Origin: Chondrilla cf. caribensis
Taxonomy: Eukaryota; Porifera; Demospongiae; Chondrillida; Chondrillidae
Reading direction: 5' to 3'
Assembly (NCBI GenBank): GCA_964020155.1
Contig: OZ026567.1
Location: 3,847,350 to 3,869,849 of the forward strand
Length of the DNA: 22,500 nucleotides
Part shown: piece after piece, positions 1 through 12,309 of the stretch
Numbering within the stretch: the stretch's first letter is position 1
Layout: each line of letters starts with the position of its first letter
Position numbers and translations under genes: made by a program
Notes under the pieces: generated by a model
What the model was told of the DNA's origin: nothing
Database searches by the model: none
What the model saw: the letters and a program-made list of their open reading frames with translations, nothing else

Positions 1-266
1 TGTGCGTGCGTGTGTTAGTAAAAATCAATACTAATTGGTAATGTGCTGATAAAACACATACGTATAGTGAACCTATTGTCCTGTATGTGTCCAGTACACA
101 TACATACATAGATATGTACTGTGCTATAATGACATTATGTTTATAATGTTTTGTATATGACCTTTTGTCTTCCTTCCTGTTTACTGTTTGTTTATTCTAT
201 AGAATTATGTATACACCTCAATGTAGTTGAATAAACACAGTAGGATATGTATATTGTTTTTCCCAG

Positions 267-2208
<1,942 letters not shown>

Positions 2209-2429
2209 TCGGCAGTGCTCGATTAAGTATACCAACACTAATACCTTCACCACGCATACGTGCTACTTTGACAATCAGACCATAATAATATACGTATAAT
2301 ATACACCAGTCTAACATGTCTGTATGAGTAAAGTACATTAATTCTGTTATTAAATTATATCATTTAATTTTACTGAACATGCCCACATAACACAATCAGG
2401 GCAGCACTGTATGAGAATTCATATTGTTA

Positions 2430-2630
2430 TACAGTGGAACCTCTATTAAAGGACTCTCACAATAAAGGACAGCATAGAAATTACCTCCCACAAAGGACAC
2501 TCTGTAAGGCACCAAAAATAGATTTTCCTATAGTGCTAATACATTTTTCACCTCTGAAGAGTGGACAACCTCTCTACAGTGGACAAATTACCTGATCCCA
2601 ATTGGTCCTTTATAGAGAGGTTCCACTGTA
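2430..2630. mobile_element. TIR element (MITE), copy 1, TA-flanked
   Basis: It begins TA-CAGTGGAACCTCTATTAAA and ends with TTTATAGAGAGGTTCCACTG-TA, so the ends are inverted repeats of about 24 bp bounded by TA, the target duplication of the Tc1/mariner/pogo superfamily. It is about 200 bp, has no open frame, and recurs at 2856-3057 and 7029-7230. The interior carries partial echoes of the terminus (AGTGGACAACCTCTCTACAG). It also contains AATAAA motifs that could provide a polyadenylation signal to IFT57. Confidence 0.88.
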
Positions 2631-2855
2631 GCAAGACTAGTCCACTCCAGCTTCTGCAAACTTTATTTTCAATTCAATTATCTGACAAAACCACTATAAA
2701 TACATTCTAAGTGGGCTGATGAGGACAAAGAGTGATATCGGTGTGTGTAGACCAGCGAATGTATATGATGTTGTACAGTACTATAGATCTAATATATAAT
2801 ATTAGATTACATTTATAATTATTAATAATCTTGATCTATGTACATGGTATGCTAT

Positions 2856-3057
2856 TACAGTGGAACCTCTATTAAAGGACTCTCCCAATAAAGGACACCA
2901 TAGAAATTACCTCCCTACAAAGGACACTCTGTAAGGCACCAATAATAGATTTTCCTATAGTGCTAATACATTTTTCACCTCTGAAGAGTGGACAACCTCT
3001 CTACAGCGGACAAATTACCTGGTCTCAATGTATTCTTTATAGAGAGGTTCCCCTGTA
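2856..3057. mobile_element. TIR element (MITE), copy 2, TA-flanked
   Basis: Same element and same orientation as the copy at 2430-2630, with nearly identical sequence throughout. The left end is TA-CAGTGGAACCTC. The right end reads GAGGTTCCCCTG-TA and carries one substitution in the inverted repeat. Non-autonomous. Confidence 0.88.
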
Positions 3058-4116
3058 GCTCACATGTGCACCATGCATAAAGTGTACACAGTTAGCTTGG
3101 AATTGTCAATGTAACTGTACACATGTACACATAATAAATTATTATTAGCTGAAGGTATACACAGTATTGTATTATAATAATATTATTATGGTCTTAGCTA
3201 TGTATATTATTATAATAATACTAAAAACCCAGATTATATTATAATCATAGTATATTTATTAGTCAACTGCACCCTACTCTCTAGAGGTCAGGCCTACCCT
3301 TATTAGAGGTATATCTATCACTTACAGTATAAACCTACGAATGCATCCTGGAGAATGGTCCAGGCACAGGAGATCGAGACTTGATCTACACCTCACAGCA
3401 TGTAGTACTTTCAATTATATCGCTATAATAATTATAATCACAATTCATACTATTATACCACTGTATATACAATAATAATAGTTGGCTGGTTGGTTACACC
3501 CGGCCTGTGTCTACATTTTATATGACAGTAGTTATACATCAATTACATCTATCAATTTCACATGCATTAGCAATCGTGTATTTTGTACCTGACACCACAT
3601 TGAAATAAAATTAAAGAATTTATTAGATTCAAGTACTTTACAACACATGCAGCAAAAATAATTGCTTAATATTTAATAACATGTACGCAATGTATACCTG
3701 GAATAAATCATTACTTGAGATGTTTCTAGATGCTACTGTAATAAAAGTGATGAGTATGAGAGAGAGATAGGATTGCCTCGGTTTACACTGAAGATGAGAC
3801 AGTGAACAAACACAGATCCAACTAGTACATGCGTACCAGCCACCAGGGGCACGTCTTACTGCAATGGTTATTTCTACAGACTACATGATATAGTGATGAT
3901 GATATAAAAGTGGTACATGTGCATGCTAAAGCATCAAACATCCATCAGTATCACACACACATACAAACAACACGTAAACACACAAAATGAGAGTAAGAAG
4001 GTTGGAAAGCTGATTATTGACCTATACATACAGTTAACTGTACAGTTATCATTCTGATGTAATAAGAAGTCGAATAGCAATGAACTACAGACCTGTAACC
4101 TAGAACACTAAAAGAA

Positions 4117-4920
4117 CTAAGGTCGCTTGAACGAGCATGGGAACTCCACTGGTGGAGCGGGTCTAACAGAGACGTCTCTCACTGAAAGGTTCAAGAGTAA
4201 GCCAAATCGCTCACTTATGAAGAGGTCCCCTTCATCGACAGGTTCGGTACCGACCAATTCGATCGAATCGATACCGTAAAGAGACAACCTGTAGAAGGCC
4301 CTGTCGGGTCTCGACGGTTGCCCTCCTCTTGAAACAAAACTGTTCTTTTGAGGGTTGAAAGTGTTTCCACTTTCGGAAGACTTCCCGCTGGCTAGCCAGG
4401 CGTCCTCCCATCCGCCGAGTAGATTCACGGTCCCATCCATGTCTTGTATGTTGAGATCTCCTACCACCACCGTATCGTCACAGTTTTCCCCGATCATATA
4501 CAGCGTCTGAACGAGCTGGCTTTCTCTGACCTTCGTTGCTTCTTCCTTAGATTCTAGTCGTACGTTAGCTATACAGAACTCGTGGGGTTGGCGCTTTTTG
4601 TCGTGCATGACAAAGGAGGCGTAAAACATTGTCTTGTTTTCCTCCGTGTCCTTGAAAGGTTGGCTCTTAGTTTCTTGCGGTGGATATGTGGAGAATATGA
4701 CGTTGCACGGCTTAGTTCTCATTTCGTAGGTGATATTGGGCTGCACCAAGTGATAGCGTTCTCCCCAAGGAAGCTTTTTAATCTTCTTGGCTAGTTCGAT
4801 GTTGATGTCTTGGACGGCCAAAAACTCCGGCTTTGTTGACTGTACCAGCTTACCCAGTTCGTCGATCCTTTCTTGTAGCCTGGGGCTATCCAGACACATG
4901 TTAAACGAGAGAATTTTCAT
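4117..4920 (-). CDS. TDP2-like endonuclease/exonuclease/phosphatase-fold protein
   Basis: A single-exon frame of 267 codons with ATG at 4920-4918. The layout follows tyrosyl-DNA phosphodiesterase 2 and the wider EEP phosphohydrolase fold: LSFNMCLDS at residues 4-12, a strand ending AVQDIN (35-40), ANVRLES (118-124), VVGDLNIQD (152-160), a GGWEDAW segment (169-175), RPDRAFYR (204-211) and SERFGLLLNL (236-245). EEP enzymes hydrolyse phosphodiester bonds, in TDP2 the 5'-tyrosyl-DNA bond of trapped topoisomerase II, using Mg2+. Asn7, the Asp155/Asn157 pair and Asp206 are retained. The usual Glu of the LQE motif is Asp38, the His of the HLES motif is Arg122 and the closing SDH is SER (Arg238 for His), so activity is doubtful. 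TDP2's N-terminal UBA-like region is absent. The lack of introns and frequent CG-containing codons contrast with its neighbours. The fold assignment is firm, the exact substrate is not. Confidence 0.8.
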   Translation of the reverse strand: MKILSFNMCLDSPRLQERIDELGKLVQSTKPEFLAVQDINIELAKKIKKLPWGERYHLVQPNITYEMRTKPCNVIFSTYPPQETKSQPFKDTEENKTMFYASFVMHDKKRQPHEFCIANVRLESKEEATKVRESQLVQTLYMIGENCDDTVVVGDLNIQDMDGTVNLLGGWEDAWLASGKSSESGNTFNPQKNSFVSRGGQPSRPDRAFYRLSLYGIDSIELVGTEPVDEGDLFISERFGLLLNLSVRDVSVRPAPPVEFPCSFKRP

Positions 4921-5299
4921 CTTACGTGTTCTCTAATCTTGCTTACCCACGACGCGTGTAGCTGAAGGAGAAATGGCGGTCGACCCTTGGTACACGCCTA
5001 TCCGCATATATCCTTATTTGGGGAACGGGGTCCTAATTAAAAATAGTAACATTATGAATTTAATTGAATATTAGGTAATGACATTATAATCTTGCTACAG
5101 ACGAACAACGATACTCATTTGAGCTTGTGTCTCCACCAAACTCAAACGCGTGTGCACATCACATTGGCTTTGATGAGTTTATAGCAGGTTGCAAGTCAGT
5201 TTAATGAGCATGGATTGGTCGTGGTTCTTCCATATTGAGGATTTATCTAAAAATCAATTATATAATTATGTAGTTTGATTCTTGGAATGTGATCTTTGT
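4921..5299. other. Intergenic region between the TDP2-like gene and the minus-strand reductase
   Basis: Contains the candidate TDP2-like promoter (to about 5025), then sequence without a coding signal. TTTAAT at 5200-5205 is a possible minus-strand ATTAAA polyadenylation signal about 95 bp beyond the reductase stop at 5300. Confidence 0.5.
5004..5021 (-). promoter_or_regulatory. Candidate TATA and CArG box upstream of the TDP2-like gene
   Basis: Reading the minus strand, CCAAATAAGG (5021-5012) matches the SRF/MADS CArG consensus CC(A/T)6GG and abuts ATATATGC (about 5011-5004). Both lie 85-100 bp upstream of the ATG at 4920. This is motif matching only, so function is unproven. Confidence 0.3.
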
Positions 5300-5518
5300 C
5301 TACATCTTATCCCTCCCATGCGGGGTGGAGTAGTCCAGTTCAGGACCAATAGCAACGATCCCGTGAGGGTTGACGTCATTTGGATTTCCCTTCATGGTCA
5401 AAAAAGAAAGAATTTCCAGAGTAAATATTCAAGTCGGGTATGATATACTACTGCAGCTGAAAATACAGTATTTGTAGATAATGCACATATAAAGAGTGAT
5501 ACACATACACACACACAC

Positions 5519-5588
<70 letters not shown>

Positions 5589-6371
5589 AACATCTCTTAC
5601 CTGGAACCTGGTCAGTCCGAGTCACAGAACTGGCTGTATGGTAGCGGCTGGCTAGCACTCTTGGCGATTTGATCCGCCCCAAATATTGGGATAGTCCACA
5701 ATTCGCTTCTTGTTGCATTTGTAAAGATCCACATAAACTGGATCAAATCGAACCAGTGTAGTGTAGAGCCGCACATCAGCCTCTGTGATGGACGGACCGG
5801 TCAGGTAGCGAGAACGAGATAAGATGTCCTCAACCTGTGACAACAAAACATATACAATACAGGATGCTAGAGTAAGTCAATCAGTATCCAAATGTATGAT
5901 GATTTCATTGCCACAAGTCATGGAGGAAAATTCATGCTCTATTAACCCATTTTTCTTCCTTTTGGAACAGTACTATACATTGTATGCTTATGCTGATCAA
6001 TCATTTCTGAGTAAGAACATTCACTCGATGCGGGCATCGACCTACCCTGTCCAACGCGGCAAACAGTACCCTGACCTCCTTGTCGTAAACTTCTTGTTCT
6101 TTGGCAAACCCGACACGATACACTTTGATGTTGATGTCCCTACATGTAGGGATTCAAATACACTACATGTACATGCGGTTGCACATTCCACCCCCAACAA
6201 TTTATGCATGTTGCTGAATCTTCACTGGGTGTACTGTACAACCTGCTCAGTATTGAGTAGTGCACTCCAAAAATGTGCACCACATTTGTGAATGGCTTGA
6301 AAAGCATGCATGCTAGTAAAATTTGTGTGTGATGGAGTTTACGGTGTGTACGTACAGAATGTAGGTGCATG

Positions 6372-6464
<93 letters not shown>

Positions 6465-7004
6465 ACATGTTTGCTACTATTCCTACTTGCTAACACTGCA
6501 AATATTACAACTTGCAAATCAAGGTCCTAACCTATGAATCCACTCATTCAGTTCATCAATCTTGGCTCTCAGCTGAGGAGGATAAAGGTCCATGGCAGCT
6601 TGGTCTGGAGACGAAGAGAATTCGTTAAAGGCTGAATTGAATATCCGCAAAAGATCCGAAGATTCGTTGTTCACTATAGTCCGTTTCGTCCTATCCCACA
6701 GTACAGGCACGGAGTAACTGCCTTTATAATCCTTGTCGGCCTTGAAGTAGACTTCACTCAGGAACTCAAAACCATTGACAGTGTCAGGGGTACAGTCTGG
6801 CAACTCTGGAGAGAACCTCAATCCTTCTTTACCCTTTTTGTATCCAAGGACGTCCATGGTGACCACATTCTCCAAGCCCTTCATCTTACGCGCCACGATT
6901 GATCGGTGCGCAAAAGGACACCCGTAGGAGATGTAAAGATGGTACCTCCCTTTCTCTGGCGGGAAATCGCCATCTTTGGAAACAGTTTTTCTGAAACTCG
7001 ACAT
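5300..7004 (-). CDS. Glutathionyl-hydroquinone reductase paralogue 1, interrupted reading frame
   Basis: Four exons with GT-AG borders: 7004-6532, 6139-6046, 5834-5601 and 5389-5300. Exon phases and the lengths of exons 2-4 (94, 234 and 90 nt) match the plus-strand paralogue exactly. The family (Xi-class GST, ECM4/YqjG-like) uses a Cys-Pro-Trp active site to reduce glutathionyl-hydroquinones with GSH. Here the N-terminal thioredoxin-like domain carries SYGCPFAHR with Cys29, so Trp is replaced by Phe, followed by SVPVLWD and IVNNESSDLL; the helical domain follows in exons 2-4. The last 78 nt of exon 3 (5678-5601) do not encode the expected YLRDLYQ...HHYQ segment and contain TAG at 5654-5652. 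Translation would stop after about 249 of some 296 residues, yet exon 4 remains open and ends PELDYSTPHGRDKM. It is therefore either a recent pseudogene or a truncated protein. The N-terminus is shorter than in the paralogue. It is divergent from paralogue 2, with an inserted element between their starts. Confidence 0.78.
5521..5587 (+). repeat. (CA)n microsatellite in intron 3 of reductase paralogue 1
   Basis: A pure CA tract about 14 bp inside the intron from the exon-3 donor, so on the transcript it reads (TG)n. A shorter interrupted CA run precedes it from about 5500. Confidence 0.95.
6374..6461 (+). repeat. (TG)n microsatellite in intron 1 of reductase paralogue 1
   Basis: A pure TG tract of about 88 bp between exon 1 (ends 6532) and exon 2 (starts 6139). 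It reads (CA)n on the transcript. Confidence 0.96.
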
Positions 7005-7028
7005 GGTCCTGGTTGATTACGAGCGATA

Positions 7029-7230
7029 TACAGTGGAACATCTATTAAAGGACTCTCCCAATAAAGGACACCATAGAAATTACCTCCCTACAAAGGACAC
7101 TCTGTGAAGCACCAAAAATAGATTTTCCTATCGTGCTAATACATTTTTCACCTCTGAAGAGTGGACAATCTCTCTACAGTGGACAAATTAGCTAGTCCCA
7201 ATGTGTCCTTTATAGAGAGGTTCTACTGTA
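7029..7230. mobile_element. TIR element (MITE), copy 3, in the shared reductase promoter
   Basis: Third copy of the TA-CAGTGGAAC...GTTCTACTG-TA element, in the same orientation as copies 1 and 2. One substitution at each end (CATCTATT; TTCTACTG) slightly degrades the inverted repeats. It starts 25 bp upstream of the minus-strand reductase ATG (7004) and ends 180 bp before the earliest plus-strand ATG (7411), so it fills about half of the 406-bp interval between the two genes. Confidence 0.88.
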
Positions 7231-7410
7231 CACTGCTCCAGACCACCTTGTTCCGTTCGTGAGCAGTGACGCGCAAGTCCACGCTCGACATGATCTATGA
7301 CGTAGACATGCATGCAGGTCACACGCGAGTAAGCCCGCAGACTGTATAAATCCTCGACAACCAAGGCATGCGGTGTAGGATTGCTATTGGCATCGTACGG
7401 GTCTGCTTGT

Positions 7411-8993
<1,583 letters not shown>

Positions 8994-9466
8994 AAGCTGG
9001 ATGGAGAACCTGTTCCAATAGATGGTTAGACTATATAGTTTGACATATATTTGCTTGTAATGTAATTGATCAACAGATAACGACATATATATTCAATGCA
9101 ACAATACTACAAGCAAAGAATATAAATATTACTGTGCAGCTCCAACAGTATTCGAATTTGATATTCTGTTATTCACCTAAAATAACCTGACTGTGCATTA
9201 TTTACAAGCACATGCTTTATAATTATATTGTGTTCTTCAAATTATCAATGAATCATGTACAGTGTACTCTGTGCCATGATTCGTATTGGCGATATTTGGC
9301 AGATTAACGAATTTCTTGCATTTCAATCTGATTCACAATATCATATTATATTATCAAGCAAACAATAGCATATATCTCAAATAGCAATAGCATAATATGT
9401 ATATATTCCTATACCAGTGAGACAATAACTATAGTTATACAATGATAATTATTACTGATCACAAAA

Positions 9467-9492
9467 ATCAATCAATGATTGATTGATTGATC
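9467..9492. repeat. Short ATCA/TGAT palindrome
   Basis: The run ATCAATCAATGATTGATTGA is self-complementary and could fold into a hairpin. It is absent from the equivalent place in the duplicate (about 15720-15735). Confidence 0.7.
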
Positions 9493-9553
9493 GCAAAAAT
9501 ACAACAGCCTGATTGAATTTTACACTTCATGTTTCTTCAACATGCATCTAATG

Positions 9554-9559
9554 TTTATT
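9554..9559 (-). terminator. Polyadenylation signal of the 5-Ig gene
   Basis: TTTATT on the plus strand reads AATAAA on the gene's strand, 40 bp beyond the TAA at 9601-9599. It is conserved in the duplicate at 15784-15789. Confidence 0.6.
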
Positions 9560-9598
9560 TAATGAATAATGGCAGCAGTGGTATATATTGCTGCAACT

Positions 9599-12309
9599 TT
9601 AGTGTAAACGATAGCAGATGAATATGAAGACTATCAGTAATCCAACTACAACAAGAAGGGTGACACCTCCCAAGACTCCTCCGAGGAGACCTGGAGGATA
9701 CACACGGTCAGGAGGAAATCTTGTAATAATCACTACAGAGAGGAAGAGAGAGAGGATATTTGAACTACTTGAACCCTATGATGTGGGGCACACCTAACCA
9801 CCCACAAGTACAACCACACACACTGTCACATGCACCATAGATCTATGCACACACACACACACACACACATGTTCACGCAAATGTACAGGAACAAGAAAAA
9901 TACACATGCAAATGTATTATGTAAAACATGGCATTGTATTTGTACACAGTAAAGCGTACAGTATTACTTATAATTATAAGTATATACAAACCTAATAAAT
10001 CAATTATTACATGACATTCATAATACCCACCGGATACAACAAACTCTCTTGATGATATTCCCCTGACACTGTTGAAAGCAGTACAGCGATAGATACCAGA
10101 ATCAACTGGCAGAGCAGGCTGTAGTTCAAGCACGTTTCTCGTTTCCCCAGGTAGCTCAGATCCATCCTTGAACCACTTGTATGTGATGGGCTCAGACCCA
10201 GTTACAGTGCAGTCTAAAGTCAGGAAATCTCCTGATGCGGCTGTCATGTTCATGAATTCCTGATTTGAAGCAAATTCCACACCAACTATATGGAGTGTAA
10301 GAACATTTCAATAAATATGTGATATTTTCCAATGCGTATGTTGGAGATTAAGGGCAGGATATAAATAATTACACATACATATATGTACCTATCAATATTG
10401 CCACATCGGATCCTGAACCAGCTGAGTTTGACACAGTACATGTGTAGTTCCCATCATCGGATGCTGATATGTTGGTGAGTGTCAGTGTGGAGGTGGTTTC
10501 ACCTGAGAGGTCCTGACCATTATGAGACCACTGGAAGGTGTTACCCGGACCTCCCATTGCTCCACAGGTGAAGGTGACATTGTCTGTCTGATTGGCTAGA
10601 AGAACAGACGGATTGACTGAAACGGAACCATCTGGAGACACTGAAAGAACAAGAAGAGGTTCATTCCGACTTAGTGCTAGATCCTCAATCACATGTGGAA
10701 CAAATATACAAGAAGACAAACCTGTTACAACTGCCTCCCTGGATTGGATGGTGTTCACACTGTTGTTGACCACACAGTGGTAGGTACCAAAATCACTATA
10801 AGCCACAGCCATGAATGCCAACATGTCCTCAGTTTCTCCAGGTAGCTCAGATCCATCCTTGAACCACTGGTATGTGATGGGCTCAGACCCAGTTACAGTG
10901 CAGCTCAAGGTGAGAGATTGCCCCACTTCTACATTGGAGTCCGAGGGTTCGCCAGAAACAGTAAATTCCACACCAACTGTATGAACAAAGTATGCAGAGT
11001 ATAAGTTTCTGTAGTTGGTTGGTAGTTGGATGATAGTAGCACTACACATCTACAGGCATTGCATGTACACACGTGAACATGGACATGGTTCCAATGTAGA
11101 AACTGTGCATACCTATCAACATTGCCACATCGGATCCTGAACCAGCTGAGTTTGACACAGTACATGTGTAGTTCCCATCATCGGATGCTGATATGTTGGT
11201 GAGTGTCAGTGTGGAGGTGGTTTCACCTGAGAGGTCCTGACCATTATGAGACCACTGGAAGGAGTTACCCGGACCTCCCATTGCTCCACAGGTGAAGGTG
11301 ACATTGTCTGTCTGGTTGATGAGGAGAACAGACGGATTGACTGAAACGGAACCATCTGGAGACACTGGAATGAAAAAAACAGGAAAATGTATATAATATT
11401 TCATTTCAACTCAATACCAGATTATAGCTCAATCACATACACAACACTACAATTGTACAAGAAGATAAACCTGTTACAACAGCCTCCCTGGATTGGATGG
11501 TGTTCACACTGTTGTTGACCACACAGTGGTAGATACCAAAGTCACTATAAGCCACAGCCATGAATGCCAACATGTCCTCAGTTTCTCCAGGTAGCTCAGA
11601 TCCATCCTTGAACCACTGGTATGTGATGGGCTCAGACCCAGTTACAGTGCAGTTTAAAGTGAGAGATTGCCCCACTTCTACATTGGAGTCTGCGGGTTCG
11701 CCAGAAACAGTAAAATTGACACCTGTACAGACAGAAGGTAAACAGAGTAGTTTATGGTAGGATGTTATAGTAGCAGTACACATGTAATGTGCCTGCAGAC
11801 AGAAGTATCTTGAGGTTCCCAAATCAGGGAACCCTACACCAAATCATGTACTATATTGCATGTTAAAGAAGGAAATAGCACCATACCATGTTGCCCATAA
11901 TGTCAAACATAAGCTAGAAACTACAGTGAGGCTGCAGTGAACACATCTAGCCTAGTAGCCCAGTATTAGTAGTAGCCCAGTACTATACTGGTATAGTACC
12001 CAGTACTTGTAGTAGACCAGTTCTAGTAGTAGCCCAGTACTACTAGTAGCCTTAGTACTAGTGAAGCAGATTGGGGTCTCAAAGATTCTGTCGTTCTCAG
12101 ACTAATTTGCTATAATTATGTACTGTGTATTCTTTGTCTGTCTGTCTTAAAGTATTCAAATCAAACTTCTAATAAGAAAATCTAGACGGGACTGTTACAG
12201 TTACAAGCTTTGATAACACTCAAGTAACTAATAACTACTTACCAGTTTCCAATTTAACTAGTGAAGGGCAAAGAAGAGAAATCAGAGCAATGATAATCAC
12301 AACACTCAT
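9599..12309 (-). CDS. Type I membrane protein with five Ig domains (block A)
   Basis: Seven coding exons: 12309-12243, 11722-11471, 11364-11113, 10976-10722, 10640-10389, 10285-10031 and 9732-9599 (1467 nt, about 488 residues). Exon 1 encodes a clear signal peptide, MSVVIIIALISLLCPSLVKL, and ends at a consensus GTAAGT donor. Each following Ig domain is a single phase 1-1 exon of 252 or 255 nt. Type a (Ig1, Ig3) has SCTVTG/NCTVTG, QWFKDGSELPGET and YHCVVNNS; type b (Ig2, Ig4) has TFTCGAMGGPGN, FQWSHNG and GNYTCTVSNSAGSGSD with several NxS/T sites; Ig5 is a variant of type a. The Cys-Trp-YxC pattern fits I-set/C2-like folds. The final exon holds PPGLLGG, a transmembrane helix at about residues 460-483 with GxxxG spacing, and the tail CYRLH, with no signalling motif. 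The likely role is cell adhesion or surface recognition, with signalling only through partners. The whole structure is duplicated at 15825-21016. Confidence 0.88.
9848..9869 (+). repeat. Short (CA)n tract in the last intron of the 5-Ig gene
   Basis: A CA tract of about 22 bp between exons 10285-10031 and 9732-9599. Interrupted CA is found at the matching place in the second Ig gene (16045-16082). Confidence 0.8.
11806..11844 (-). pseudogene. Possible fossil 5' end of an a-type Ig exon in intron 1
   Basis: The minus strand reads TTGGTGTAGGGTTCCCTGAT followed by TTGGGAACCTC. This resembles the start of the a-type exons (TTGGTGTGGAATTCACTGAA, then a GGAGAACC...TC segment), but no Ig frame continues. 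The duplicate holds the same remnant at 20413-20454. Confidence 0.35.
11953..12061. repeat. Degenerate TAGTAGCCCAGTACTAG repeats in intron 1 of the 5-Ig gene
   Basis: Several imperfect copies of TAGTAGCCCAGTACTAG or a variant TATAGTACCCAGTACTTGTA. The CTAG and AGTACT parts are palindromic, so the array could fold. A longer version lies at 20570-20745 in the second Ig gene. Confidence 0.75.

Larger units (their letters stand above)
2209..4116. other. A+T-rich intergenic region between convergent genes
   Basis: This separates the 3' end of IFT57 (+) from the 3' end of the TDP2-like gene (-). Apart from the two inverted-repeat elements I see no coding region: the remainder is A+T-rich, with many TAATAATA/TATTATTA runs around 2780-2830 and 3130-3250 and no long open frame. 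TTTATT at 3619-3624 is a possible minus-strand AATAAA for the TDP2-like gene, about 0.5 kb past its stop. Confidence 0.7.
8994..9598. other. 3' region between convergent reductase and 5-Ig gene
   Basis: No coding signal. It is A+T-rich and aligns with 15393-15824 in the duplicated block, with about 170 bp more here. The extra sequence includes the ATCA/TGAT palindrome around 9467-9492. Confidence 0.7.

Noticed and set aside
10592..10783. Plus-strand frames opposite the Ig exons (also 11560-11760, 16767-17213, 17479-17733, 18095-18763, 19125-19799, 20161-20343)
   Set aside because: They are shadows that recur only because the Ig exons recur, and they lack their own start or splice context.
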